A stretch of DNA of 34,375 nt from Acidobacteriota bacterium (lineage in GTDB: Bacteria; Acidobacteriota; Terriglobia; Terriglobales; Acidobacteriaceae): contig JAJYVF010000041.1 of the NCBI GenBank assembly GCA_021792135.1, forward strand, positions 1-34,375, given 5' to 3'. The notes beneath the pieces are model-generated. The model was not told the origin of the DNA. It searched no databases and worked only from the letters and a program-made list of their open reading frames with translations. Below are positions 34,147-34,375 of the stretch, one piece after another. The translations under genes were made by a program, and so were the position numbers. Every line of letters starts with the position of its first letter. The stretch's first letter is position 1.

Positions 34147-34375
34147 GGAACCTCTGCACAAGATCCAAATTCGCAGCCAGCCTGCATAAAGTTGTAAGTG
34201 GATAGGGAGCACGATGCGACAGAGAACATTGGCCTCACAGGGAAGCTCTGAGAAGCATGGGCGGAAGAGCAGGCGGGAGTTGTTTCTGGAGACCATGGAG
34301 AGCATCGTTCCCTGGAAGGAACTGGAGGCGCCGATCGAGCCGCATTATGCCAAGGCGGGCAACGGTCGCCAGCCG
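34147..34375 (+). mobile_element. Left part of an IS5-group insertion sequence, cut by the window edge
   Basis: The left terminal repeat begins GGAACCTCTGCACAAG at 34147 and is preceded by TTAA, a YTAR-type target. It is 67 bases upstream of the transposase start. The matching opposite end is seen at 140-159, in the same orientation. Confidence 0.7.
34214..34375 (+). CDS. IS5-group transposase, N-terminal 54 residues (runs off the window)
   Basis: The ATG at 34214 follows a GGGAG site. The 54 residues include KHGRKSRRELFLETMESIVPW, ELEAPIEPHY and KAGNGRQP, the unmistakable start of IS5-type transposases, whose DDE catalytic domain would lie beyond base 34375. The frame is open and uninterrupted, so this copy may be active. 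Confidence 0.92.
   Translation, partial: MRQRTLASQGSSEKHGRKSRRELFLETMESIVPWKELEAPIEPHYAKAGNGRQP

Overview
The window reads as a chromosomal segment of a GC-rich, non-phototrophic bacterium, most likely an Acidobacteriota of class Terriglobia. This is an inference from the protein style, the yceD-rpmF-plsX and acpP-fabF lipid genes, the sigma/anti-sigma/DUF4097 envelope operon and a GGGGCTAAAGCCCC intergenic palindrome; no rRNA or tRNA gene is visible to settle it. Codon use is strongly GC-biased, so long antisense shadow frames are common. The exception is the gene at 13790-16846, which is clearly more AT-rich than its surroundings.

Layout. 1-159 is the right end of an IS5-like element. 160-981 holds no intact gene. 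982-6802 (minus strand) is a respiratory operon: a small CPxC protein, a one-helix protein, a cbb3-type oxidase in which CcoN, a CcoO-like haem c domain and two further haem c domains form one 871-residue chain, a short membrane peptide, a Tat-exported DsrE-like protein, an orphan periplasmic binding protein and a TsdA-like dihaem cytochrome c. A divergent LysR regulator (7064-8008) probably controls it. 8246-11614 holds a TIM-barrel protein followed by an ABC exporter (ATPase plus permease). 11764-13640 is yceD-rpmF-plsX. 13790-16846 is a foreign-looking 1018-residue protein joining a calcineurin-like phosphoesterase to a STAND-like P-loop domain; it is followed by an intrinsic terminator and is the best candidate for an undescribed (possibly anti-phage) system.

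17155-17330 is a structured non-coding array of 21-bp repeats split by a perfect hairpin. It lies upstream of a translationally coupled operon (17520-22037) of an ECF-type sigma factor, a zinc-finger anti-sigma factor, two membrane proteins and a DUF4097 protein. Then come rmuC (minus), acpP-fabF, an RMD1/DUF155 membrane protein, an unknown anchored protein, an HNH endonuclease, comF, a UDP-glucuronate decarboxylase-like SDR, queG, a cold-shock protein with a 5' UTR hairpin, and a YihY/BrkB membrane protein.

The right end (33041-34375) is decayed and mobile: an intergenic palindrome, a broken IS5-superfamily (IS427-like) transposase with a nonsense codon and a slippery site, and the left end plus first 54 codons of an IS5-group transposase whose terminal repeat matches the IS end at the left edge. 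The window is therefore bounded by two IS ends in the same orientation, either a real IS-flanked segment or an assembly broken at a repeated element.
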